Shown: piece after piece, positions 34,485 to 45,400 of the stretch
How the letters are laid out: every line of letters starts with the position of its first letter
Position numbering within the stretch: position 1 is the stretch's first letter
Assembly: GCA_963924555.1 (NCBI GenBank)
Contig: OZ004581.1
Span: forward strand, 4,526,001-4,590,000
Reading direction: 5' to 3'
Source: Crambe crambe
Taxonomy: Eukaryota > Porifera > Demospongiae > Poecilosclerida > Crambeidae
DNA length: 64,000 nt
Notes under the pieces: model-generated
The model's database searches: none
Told to the model about the DNA's origin: nothing
The model's input: only the letters and a program-made list of their open reading frames with translations
Translations under genes and position numbers: made by a program

Positions 34485-36250
34485 GGCTGTTCTTAAGGGG
34501 AAATATTATTCAAGGTTCATTGTTATGATTAGAAACAAAGATGTACACGGTGTGGTATTAGAAGGCACTTTAATATTTCTATACATTGGGAGCTGTAATT
34601 GGTTTGGTAGTGAGATATGGAAGCATAATTGTTTGCAATGTTGTATTTATTTCTATTTGGAGGATGTAGTACTATGAAGGGATACTTCTGATTGACAAGG
34701 GGAGTTATTTTGTCCATTTTTTTCAGTACGGGGTTATAGTGGAACGAATGATTACCCCAGCTGTAAGAGTTTATTGCTGTATTCTCAACTTGGAATGGAC
34801 TGTGTGATCTATGATTGCATTGGCAGAACACTCGATTACTGTATGTACATACATACAATTGTACTAATTGGATTGTGATCCATTGTTATTAGGTTTTATT
34901 AATAAATGTGTATGGAATGTTATAGTGCAACCTGGAAACTGAGTTTTTGAAATAATGGTTGGTAGATGATTGGAATGGTGTGCCTGATCTTAAGGGAAAA
35001 TGTTACAAGGTGCATTTATGATTATAAACAAAGGTGTATATGGTGTGGTATTAGAAGGCACTTTTAATTAATGTGTGCATACATGGGGAGGGGGTATTGT
35101 GTAATTTGTTTGGTAGTGATTTTATTGGTAATATGGACTTCTTTCATTTGTAATGGTATTAGTAACATCAAACCAGCATTGGTTTGATTGATGTCATGGA
35201 AGCATAAAATTTGACAAGTAGCTAATGGTAGTTAAGGGGAAGTGGTATGGTGTGAATACGAACTTCAAGTTTCAATGTGATATGAGTTTGTTTTTTTTTT
35301 TTTTTTGGTTTTTTTTGGTGTGTGTGATTGATGGTGATGTATCATTTCATGATTATAGATGTAGCTATTAATTTTTCAGGGTGGGTACAGTGTGTGGTAC
35401 ATGGAGTCATGAAATGTCTCGGGTCCTGTGCATGAGGAGTGAATAGAGGTGTTTGTTGTTGATAGGGAGTATGTGGTATTGAAGTAGCTAATAGTGAGCA
35501 GGTAATATGTGGGTGTTCTTAAGGGGAAATGTTACAAGGTGCATTGTTATGATTAGAAACAAAGGTGTACATGGTGTGGTATAGAAGGCACTTTAATGTT
35601 TGCATACATTGGGAAGTATAATTGGTTGGTAGTGATTTGATGGAAGCATAATTGTATGGGCAATGTTGCATTTACGTCAGCTGATGAAGAATGAGTAGTG
35701 AATGGATGTGTATTTGGAGGATGTAGTACTATGAAGGGGAAGGGGAATACCAAGGGGGGGGGGGGGGGGGGGGGGGGGGTCATTGTTCTGATTAGAAACA
35801 AAGGTGTACATGGTGTGGTATTAGAAGGTTTTTTTTGTAATGTTTGCATAGATTGGGAGTTGTAGCTAATTGGTTTGGTAGTGATTTGATTGGTGATATG
35901 GAAGCATAATGTAGTATTTATGTCAGCTGATTAAGAAAGAGTAGTGAATAGAGGTGTATGAGGATGTACTACTTAGCTAATTTGAATGAATGGTGTGGTT
36001 GCTATAGTTAAGGGGAGGTTGGAAAGAGTGGTGTGATGTGAACTTTGGTGTGTTAAAATTTCAATGTGATATGAGTTTGTTTTTTTTTTTTGTTTTTTTT
36101 TGGTGTGTGTGATGGTGATGTATCATTTCATGATTATAGATTGTGATAGTGATGTATCATTTCATGATTATAGATGTAGCTATGAATTTTTTTTAGGTAA
36201 TCATGTATGATCAGGGTGGGTGCAGTGTCTGGTACATGGAGTCATAAGAT
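34485..36250. repeat. Diverged tandem array of a 250-500 bp unit
   Basis: The block ttcttaaggggaaatgttac, through caaaggtgtacatggtgtgg, to ttggtagtgatttgattgg recurs near 34490, 34985, 35515 and, partly, 35780. A second block, gatatgagtttg plus a T run plus gtatcatttcatgattatag, recurs at 35278 and 36068. A pure G run of 26 bases lies at 35754-35779. The open frames here are repeat by-products. Confidence 0.75.
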
Positions 36251-37664
36251 TTGTCTGAGGTCGTGTGCAGTAGCTATTATGGTGTGTACTGGTACAGGTT
36301 TTCTGCCAAGTCCATCCTTCCATACAGGAGGTATTTGCAACACACAGGAAGAGAACAGGTTTCTTGAGTGTACAGTGATTTCATTGGTGACTTGGAAGCA
36401 TAATAAGGAATGGTTTTAATGTTTATTTTTCAAGGGCATAATTGTAGTTAGCTAGATGGTGTGGTTTAATTTTAAAAGAAGATTTATATATGCTTGGTAT
36501 AGTGTAGTATAATTATTTTGCTTGCATGGATATGTTCAGTTGTGGTATAGTGTAGCAGTGAAAGTGTATTCTTTTTTGAATAGCTATTTCTAATTGCATT
36601 GTTACTGTGTGATTGCATTGCGTGAAATAAAGGTGTATGTGAAATAATAGGGAGGATGTGGTACTATGAAGGGGGGATACGTCTGATTAATAAGGGGTGT
36701 CTTATTTATAAAATATCAAGTTATTAGGAAGCAATATTGAGTTGTGAAGGGCATGAAAGTAGTATATATGATGTGAATGTCTCTTTTAATTAGTAGGATT
36801 GTGTATATGAAATTAAACAGAGCCAGGAAGTTATACACAAAATGTGAAACTTTTCGTCCATTATGATTTTAAGTGGGAGGACTCATCAGCTGGCCCCACT
36901 ATTAGTGTGCATTATTTGGAAAATATCTTCTTTTTTTTTTGGCACTCAATGCAATAAGCCTCCCTCTTCACCATACCTATTTTCAATGACGTTGAGGGAA
37001 CAAAATAACCTTGAGTTAAAGTATGGTTTAATCTGAGATCGTTTTTGTTTCGCTCTTGTTAGAGCTCGTCAGCATGGTATACCCTGACATAGGGAACCAT
37101 GGACAAAATGATCCAGATTTCAATCTTGGATGGTTTTGTTTCACTCTGTTGCTTGATGATTAACATTTAATAGCTATTTCTAATTAATTTTGATAGCAGT
37201 GGCAAATTATGTAATTAGTCACATGAGCTCAGGTACATAGCACCTGGCATGTATGTCATAATCAGGTACATGATACCTGATATCACATGTTAAAGACATG
37301 TGGAAGTCACTAGCTGAGGTGTGCAACACCCAGCATAATAATTATAATGTGACAATTTTAGGTGTACCTGCCACTGATAATATCATTGTTCTTTTTAGGA
37401 TACAAGAATGCTATTTTCTCTTGTAGAAGTCATCATTCATCTATATAGATAGCTAGCTAGCTAAACTGTAGTAATCTGTAGTCTGAAGCTAAATATTGGT
37501 AGCTAGCTAGCTAGCTAGTCTGATAGTGCCACTTGCGAACTGGTTCACTATTAACTTTTTATATTGGTAGTCTGAAGCTGGTAGCTAGCTAGTCTGATAC
37601 TGCCACTTGCAATCTGGTTCACTGAACATCGACTGTAGTTAAAGTAGTTAAAGTTAGCTAATAG
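36251..37664. other. No gene seen; gctagcta-rich repeats near the end
   Basis: AT-rich DNA. At 37440-37620, gctagcta tracts and the block agtctgatagtgccacttgc are duplicated. The stretch lies just downstream of the SENP-like gene's stop codon. Confidence 0.5.
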
Positions 37665-38732
37665 CTAGATTAGTTGCTCAATTAATGATTGTTCTTTTAA
37701 CTCTAAAATCATTCTTTTTCTGATATTCTTTATGTGTTCCTGCAGGGAAAGAATAACTAAAAAGCAATAAAAACACAACATTATGCTAACCTGACTGAAA
37801 GAAAAAGGCCGATTAAACGCTTGATATCTTGCATACTATACAAAAAAAAATAGCTAGTTTTATATTGATATTAATTGAAGTATTCTTACCATGCATGTGA
37901 ATACACCACAGTCGTAACCATTTGTTTGCTTAGGTATATCCTAATAATAAAAATATAATAATAAATAAAAATTCTTAATAAATAAATTACTTTTGGGCAT
38001 AGCATCTTCCAACTGGAGAAGTCTACATTGGGATTTGCCTTGCTTAGGTAATTTCTGAATCAGAAAAACAGACAATCAAACTCAATGTTGTAACAATAAC
38101 GAATAAGTTTAGCTACCTGATTGTTTCCAAGCATCTGATGTATTCACCATACATGGAATCATAGTAACGCAATTCCTGCATAGTAGTGTCTACAATAGCC
38201 AGACACCAGTGTGCACCTCTGTTGATTGGTACTATAAATTTTTGGTATGTGAGAACATTGACCTATGTATGTATGCATGGGCATCGTACGAGTGAAAGGC
38301 AAGAGCAAAGTTAATGACTATCGTGGAACCTCAATAAAGGAGACTCCTAAAGAGGACAAATCTTTGAAAGGACAAAAAGTTGGGCCCTGAGTGTGTCCAT
38401 TATTTAGAGGTTCCACTGTATACATACTAACTACCTTGATCCAGTTGGCAATCAAATGGTACCCACTTTCACATAGCTTTTGATAGAAAAAACATGAAAC
38501 ACAAAAGACAGAGTTAAGCCTTTCAGAGTTTGCTTCCCTCATAAGAAGAAACATGTAATAGTCAATGATCTGTTGATATTAAGAAATCATAAATACACCA
38601 CCTATTATTAATTCATTAGGTCACCTTATCATCCAACCAATTAGTGTCACCAAGTGTCTTTAAATTGCTGTCGTACACTTGACAGTTGTTTATACTGCAA
38701 ATTAAAACATCTTTGGGCTTAGAATCAGCAAC
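37665..38732 (-). CDS. SENP/Ulp1-family cysteine protease (C48), catalytic domain
   Basis: Seven exons join without a frame break: 38732-38625, 38569-38435, 38262-38117, 38054-37991, 37940-37890, 37835-37791 and 37739-37665 (stop TAG). They give about 207 residues. Motifs in order: TNWLDDK/IIDYYMFLL (substrate-side helix); GAHWCLAIVD with the catalytic His; LRYYDSMYG with the catalytic Asp; QTNGYDCGVFTC with the oxyanion Gln and nucleophile Cys. All active-site residues are intact. The family removes SUMO or NEDD8-like modifiers from proteins. The N terminus is not settled: the first exon could extend upstream to an acceptor near 38780, and a coding-looking stretch at 39100-38930 may be an earlier exon. 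Transposon-borne Ulp1 genes are also common, so it could be a mobile-element gene. Confidence 0.85.
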
Positions 38733-38847
38733 CTGTGGAAAAAAGAATATGCATGGCCTTTGAACAATAGTAGCTATAATAATAGCTACATACAGTGGAA
38801 TCTCCAATAATTATTGTGTACAAAGGACAATAAAAGAAGTCTCTATA

Positions 38848-40304
38848 TTATTAGTATTGCCAGTAGAAGATTAAGTTACTAGACATGATTGTGTTGTGTT
38901 CTTTAATCTACGATTTGTGTACAAATTATGTTGGTGACATCGTTTCACCTGATGAGTTATCATGGCTATGATTATAGCTAAGATTATAGTCCCTTTCAGT
39001 GGATAAAGGATCTGGTCTCTGGCTACAAGGATGATCAAAGTAATCATGAGTCTCATCTTCTAACATTAGTGCTCTCCAATCTGGCTCAGAATCATCAATT
39101 ACTAATACCATAGATATAAGATGTTTACGGGATTGGAAACGGATCACGTGCTCTCGTTAGCAACTAACAACCGAGGCGCGTTGACAGCTGAATGACATAG
39201 CACTTTTGTCAAAGTTGCTGTTCTGACAAGATCCGTGAGGTAAGACTTATGCCAATGATACTATAATACACTAGGGCATAGATTTACTGTATGAAATAAA
39301 TTTTAGCTCAGATTTTCAAGTTTATTCCTACAAATACTACTGTGGTGGTTAATGGGACTGTAATCCCTCTCACGCTTGATGGAATCAATTGCTGTTGCTC
39401 ATTTTCTGATCAAAAGGCATGTAAACTTTAGCTACATGGAATAGTAATGTTAGTTTTTGTATTAGCTGACGTATATTGTCTCTAGCATTTGCAAGTGGTG
39501 TTAAAACTGTAATCCCTCTCCCAAGAAATAGATTAACAATATTGCAACTGTATTAGTAGTTTCAGGGAAAGGATAGAACAGTAAATGGAATTGGTGCATT
39601 CGTTTTCTATACAACAGTCATCCTATGGAGATGGCAAGCTTACTATATTTCCTCCCTAATATCCATAGGGTCCACAGGACAGCTGACTGAGCCGAATTCT
39701 TGAGATTTATGGTGTCAAAATCCAACAGCCAAAAGCTGGAAGTATTGCAATAATGCTGATGAGGGAGAACTGAGCAGAAACTGGCGGATAACTTTGGGGC
39801 AAAATTATCTAGCTATAATAATAATGAATTTATGTCTAATTTTAATACCAAAAGTCATTCTGGCCTTTCTTTCAAATCAATCACATAAAATTAATGTATA
39901 ATGAGTAATGATAGATACTCATAGTTATAATTACAAGGAAAAAAGTTATGAATAATTAATAACTTCCTTCCTCAGACTCTCCAACTTCAACTCTCTGACT
40001 CTTCACTTCTTCAATACCTTCCCCTTAGCTTACTTGTACTATTCTGTGAGGTGTAGGGGCAAAATATCACTTTAACTGCCTTGAAAGGAGTGAATATTGA
40101 TCTCTTTTCACGGCCATTAATATAATTAATGCTGCATGCGCGTGCGCATCTGTCAACGCGCCACGGTTGTGCAGTTCATTGGGCGTTTCCAATCCCGTAA
40201 AACCTCTTATATCTATGCTAATACTCTATTCACCCTCTATGCGCGCGCATAGAGGGTGAATCGAAACGCGCGTGCGTATCGCTAGGAGGTTTGCACGGTT
40301 CTTG
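38848..40304. repeat. 1.45-kb segmental duplication, copy 2
   Basis: Direct copy of 31022-32470 with few differences. Its left 260 bp reads on the minus strand as VIDDSEPDWRALMLEDETHD and continues to a possible donor at aactcatcag/gtgaaa, which looks like an exon. It lies directly upstream of the SENP-like exons. The right end runs into a Tc1-like remnant. Confidence 0.95.
39109..40217. mobile_element. 1.1-kb TIR element, copy 2, 7-bp target duplication
   Basis: Same termini as the 31285 copy. ctaatac flanks both ends (39102-39108 and 40218-40224), differing from atcaaat at copy 1. No coding frame of note. Confidence 0.8.
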
Positions 40305-40578
40305 CACCTTTTATTGATGGAAAGCGCCACGCTCATGCGTGTAAATTCCATGGCAATATAATAGAATGACAACTTCTTGTGATAGTGTAGTAGCTGGACA
40401 AAGTTCACTAGTATACTATAGTAAAGAGCTTCTGTCTGCCACACAATTCGCCAACGAAGGTCCTCACTGTAAGCACTGCAACGAGTAGGCTCACAAGAAG
40501 TCATTGCTATGGGATTATAATGAGCATGCGCGTGGCGCTTCCCATATCAATAAGGTGCAAGAACCGTGCAAACCTCTG
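40285..40578. mobile_element. Internally deleted Tc1-like element
   Basis: ggaggtttgcacggttcttg at 40285 is inverted at 40578, with TIRs of about 50 bp continuing through aagcgccacgc. TA dinucleotides flank both ends. Between them is the start of a minus-strand transposase frame. The same terminal sequence also ends duplication copy 1 near 32450-32470. Confidence 0.7.
40413..40504 (-). pseudogene. Tc1-like transposase start (HTH fragment)
   Basis: ATG at 40504 begins MTSCEPTRCSAYSEDLRWRI followed by VWQTEALYYS, the usual opening of a homeodomain-like HTH in Tc1/mariner-type transposases. The match ends after about 30 residues. Downstream sequence is unrelated and reads into the TIR. No catalytic domain remains. 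Confidence 0.6.
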
Positions 40579-40598
40579 TACAATGATACGTGCATAAA

Positions 40599-40844
40599 AT
40601 GGAAGTTATTCCAGATGCTAGTGGGGCTAGTACAAGCTCTGAGTCTGCTGAAAGTGTATCAGCTTCAACTGCAGGTATAGAATAAGTAGCTAATGTAGTT
40701 TTCTCCTGCAGTGCATGTTAAGCTTGTTAATATATATTTTTTCCAGATGATCCTAGTAGATTTATATTGGACAGTGGTAAAGTGAAGCAAAAGGAGAGAG
40801 AGAGAGGATGTGGGGTACTTTCTCCCATTCAAGAACATCTATGA
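40599..40844 (+). CDS. Possible two-exon start of an unidentified gene
   Basis: ATG at 40599 opens a Ser-rich exon (MEVIPDASGASTSSESAESV) ending at donor gcag/gtatag (40674). An acceptor (tttttccag) at 40746 joins it in frame to a second exon that stops at 40844. A coding-looking acidic stretch (HLLEDSEAEAEDNCSDISIN) lies further on at 41040-41110 in another frame. No family is recognised; it could be the degraded start of a transposon gene. Confidence 0.3.
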
Positions 40845-41334
40845 AAAGTGGAAAGACCTTATTACAATTGAAGCACACTCACAAAAATGGTTTTTCATTG
40901 AAGAAATAAAGAGAAGATGAATAAATACAACAACTCTCTTATGAAGAGTGTAATGCTTTAAAATATGCCACAGGCCATGATACATTCCACGAGCATTGTA
41001 CAGTGATAAAATCTTCCCACATATTAAAAAGGAGGACTTGATTCTGCACTTGTTAGAAGACAGTGAAGCAGAAGCTGAGGACAACTGTTCAGATATTTCT
41101 ATAAATTCTGAGGAAAGTGGTACAGTCCTTCTACAAATATTGACAGACTTGTTTATTAATGCATTTGCCAGCAGATGGATTGAGAAATACCTGAGTGTTC
41201 TTAATACTATCTTCGGAGTTGGAGCTCAGCACAGTGTTCTGATGTGTTTGGAGTTACTTATTGTTTTGCAGGTGATAGATCTGAACTACTTCCATTATCT
41301 TGTTTTAACTGGGAAGATAATTCATTGGAGTTAA

Positions 41335-42438
41335 GTGAAGAATCCTTCTACTGATGATAAGCTCTGGGCAGTTGAAAGTCTTCAAATTATACACCTACAT
41401 AAAATCCATAGCAACAAACCTTGACACTTCAAATTTGTATGTTGGGGTACTGTGGTGAAACTAACACGTGCGCACACTTATATCGATCGAGTAGGGAGAG
41501 GAGGTCGAGGGTAACCCCCAATATTTTCTAGGTGGGGGCAGAGCTCCCCCAATATTTTGATCCAATGTATTGTGCTGATGAAACTAGAATTGATTCTACC
41601 CCTATTGCAACCCCTAACTATAATGTGAGGGTAAGCTCTTCAATATGCCCCTCATATTATTGATATCAATGCAGTTAAAAGAGATTGCAGGCAGTAGTAT
41701 CACTATCAGTAAGCTATACAGCAAATAGGACCAGCCTGCCTCATGCTTCATTGGACCTCTAATTTCAAAGACCCTTTGACATAGTCTCGTATGCCAGACC
41801 CTTTACTTTTACCCACTGTGCAGTAAAAAGTAAAGGGTCTGGCTCGCAATACTACCTTTTGACCATACTGCAGGCCTAGGATTTAAGAATTTAGCTAATA
41901 AGTATTGACACACCCGGTGTGTCTACTTGGTCTTCAACGTGCACCTGAACACTTCCTGGGAAATTGAAGATATACGTAGGTATTGCAGTTTCGAACATAG
42001 GACACTTCAAGACCAGCCATTTTGTTGTTTTTTTGCAGGGAGGTTGTCCTGTCATTCACAGTCTGCTAGTTATTCTAAAGTTGTGAGGTATAGCTAACAC
42101 AACCCTATAATGTGCTAGCCACCACCCATAACACTTAGATCACGATGCAGTATAGCTTCGAACCCAGTCTCTTTTTTCCTTTTTTTGGGGGGGGGGGGGG
42201 GGGGGGCGGGCTGGGTTCGAGGCTAGATGCAGTAGTATGATATAATATTGACTCTGTACATAATAGCTAAATACCACAATGATAGCTCAGCTTAAAAAAC
42301 AACAACAAAAAAAACAAAACAAATAATGGACTCAATCATAAATTCTAGCCTATATACTTAAAAACGTGTAGCTAGCTAATATGGCAGTCAAGGTTAAAGT
42401 AATGATAGCTAGTGCATGGATAAAACAATACTATTTAG
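41335..42438. other. No gene seen; two hairpins
   Basis: A hairpin at 41806-41843 pairs cagaccctttacttttac with its complement. A second, at 42158-42222, pairs cgaacccag with ctgggttcg around a T run and a 20-G run starting at 42187. No coding region between the Ser-rich frames and the mucin terminal exon. Confidence 0.6.
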
Positions 42439-45400
42439 CTACATGAACATTATGTATATAAATTCAATAAGAAGTATAATGTAACCCAATTTTTCTTTCA
42501 CTAGAGAAGAAGCATGGTTATACTCATCAGTTGTTTCAAATATTTCAGCATCCTCAGTGATATTTTGAGCCTCTGTGGTGTTTGATGTTTTTGTGGTTGT
42601 CCCAGCCTCAGTGGTAGTTGGAAGAGTATCAGGACTAATAGTAGTTGGCATTTCAGACAAAGTTAGAGACTCAGTGATGGTTGATGCTTTAGTGCTAGTT
42701 GCAGCCTCTGTGATAGTTTGAGTGTCAGTGGTTGTTGGAGTGTCAGTGGTTGTTGGACTATCAGTGGTTGTTGGAGTGTCAGTGGTTGTTGGACTGTCAG
42801 TGGTTGTTGGAGTGTCAGTGGTTATTGGAGTGTCAGTGGTTGTTCGACTGTCAGTGGCTGTTGGAGTGTCAGTAGTTATTGGAGTGTCAGTGGTTGTTGG
42901 AGTGTCAGTGGTAGTTGACACTTCAGTAGAAGCTGGAGATTCAATGGTGGATGTGGTAGCAGGTGCTTCTTTTGTAGCTAGAGCTGAAACATAGCAGAGT
43001 AGTAATTGGAAGTGGAAATGCTATCCTTCATCATAATTATTGCTAAAAAGCGTCAAATAAGCTAATGGTTTGCTCTGGCTGCTTTATTAGAATTGATGGT
43101 AATTGGAAATACAAGCTATTCATGGCCCACTAATCTTGCATTTATAATGTATTATGTACACGAACCTACCTTCTGTAGTCAGTACTTCAGCAGTAGTCAC
43201 AGCCTCCAAGGTAGTTGATGCTTCAGTGGTAGTTGCAGCCTCTGTGGTAGCTGATGTTTCAGTGCTAGTTGCAGCCTCAGTGGTAGTTCGCATTTCAGTA
43301 GAAGTTGGAGACTCAGTAATGGTTGGTGCTTCAGTGCTAATCTCAGTGGTAATCGATGTTTCAGTGCTAGTTGCAGGCTCAGTGGTGGTTGATATTTCAG
43401 TGGTTGTTGTAGCTACTGCAGTAGATGCTTCTTTTGTTGTTGGAAAATGAAAAATATCTCTGTATCGTTCGTCATATCCCTGTAAAAAGCAGTCTGGCTA
43501 ATCCATTTTAACTTCAAATATTAGCTACATACCTGAACTGCTAATTGTAAGTCTGTTTTAGAGAGAAAACTATCTGAAATTTGAATGTAGAACATAAATT
43601 CCAGTTGTCCTCTGTCATTTTGATCAATCAGAGATGTAGGAATTGCCACATTCGTTGGATCAACTGTAAGATTGATGACCCTATGGAAAGACAAATATAT
43701 CACTATCACATTATGTCAAAACAGATAAAATGATGACATACTCTTTTCTATTTCTGCTGAAAAACAATACAGCGCATATTTGTTCTGCACAAAATGCATT
43801 GATAATTCCAGATGTAACTTCTCTGAACCTCTGTTGTAAGGCTGGAGTGAACTAATTCCATACAGAATAATGGTAATCATAAATATAGAGTGAGAATCTT
43901 GCAATGATGACCTACAGTTTCAGGTGTAAGATTAGGTGCAGTGAAGTTAATACTATTTTCGGTTCCAGAGGTTGGTATCACAACAGGAGGCAGTGGAGGA
44001 GGAGGCTCATTCACAATTCCTATTTAGTAATAACAAAACTAATGATAAACAAAAGGCTTATGGATAGTTTCCACTGCTTACGTGTGCATGTTCCATTAAT
44101 GTCCTCATGCCCAGGAACACATACACACAAATATGATCCATGAGTATTTAGGCATTGTGAGTTACCATCACTTTCACACAAGTCTGTAGCATTGAGTGCT
44201 GCTTCAAAGCATTCATCAATATCTGTTCATGCACATGAAAAAGAATCAGTGCCATGACATGTAACTATTATGAATGTACTAACCCTTGCAATTGCGGCCA
44301 TTGTACAACTGATATCCCTCGTAACAGCTGCATTCAAATGACCTCTCAGTATTGTTACACAGATGTTCACAAGGACTTCTATTACATTCATTCATGTCTA
44401 AAAGAGTTAATATTCACTACATGTCATCCATAATCACAGTAAATAGCATACCAACACATTGAGTTCCACCAGGCATGAGTAATTCAAGTCCCGTAGGACA
44501 GTAGCACTGCTTGTCACCATTGATCACAGCACATTCATATGAGCATGCTCTCTCACAAGATATGTTGGCTGAATAATATTACACAGATTATATATAATTA
44601 AAGAAGAATCCTTGGACATTACCGGAGCATATCCTGCCATCTTCATTAAGAATGAATCCTTCAGTACAACCACAAGTGTATGATCCTTCGGTATTCTCAC
44701 ATAGTTGCTGACAGCCATTTATCCCATCACACTCATTTAAATCTATTAATTATGATAATACAAATGGCACACATACTCCAAACATGCACCTTGACATTGA
44801 TTTCCTTCTTCTGTTAGTTGATAGCCATCCAAACAGGCACAAGTAAAGTTGCCCTCTGTATTCTCACAGATCTGATCACATAAAGTTGCATTCATCCGAC
44901 ACTCGTCAATATCTGTAAAAAAAGTAGTTTATTGATTACCATGATCACATTAATAGTATTATTGCCAACCATAACACTTTGATGCACCCCCAGTGTATCC
45001 ATCAGGACAAGGCCCACACACAGCACCAACACCAGGAGCTGGCACATCAATGCACTCAACTCCTTCAAAACACTGGATCTCTGAACAGCCATTGCGGTCT
45101 TCCTCACAAAACATTCCACTAAAGGCTGGAGAGAATAATTTAATGTAATAAAATAAGTGCAGTGGTTGTTGTTTTTTTATAGAAGAGGCAAATTATTATT
45201 TCAGTCATGGAATGTAATGTGGTTAGTGAATACATTTTTATAACCTAAACAATCTAGACTGTTCCCCTAGTTGCTATTACTGCTGCTGTACACATGATGA
45301 GCTCCAGTATTCCTGTACTTAAGAAAAACTAAGTAGGTTAGCTAATAGTAGTACACCTATATAATAATGGGAAGCCTGCACAAGCCTGATTGAGTAACTG

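Noticed and set aside
35553-35849. A 98-codon minus-strand Pro-rich frame
   Set aside because: Its proline run is the 26-base G tract read on the other strand, inside the diverged tandem array.
42718-42994. Plus-strand frames of Ser-Val-Gly-Cys repeats
   Set aside because: Antisense of the TTDTPT mucin repeat in the terminal exon of module A.
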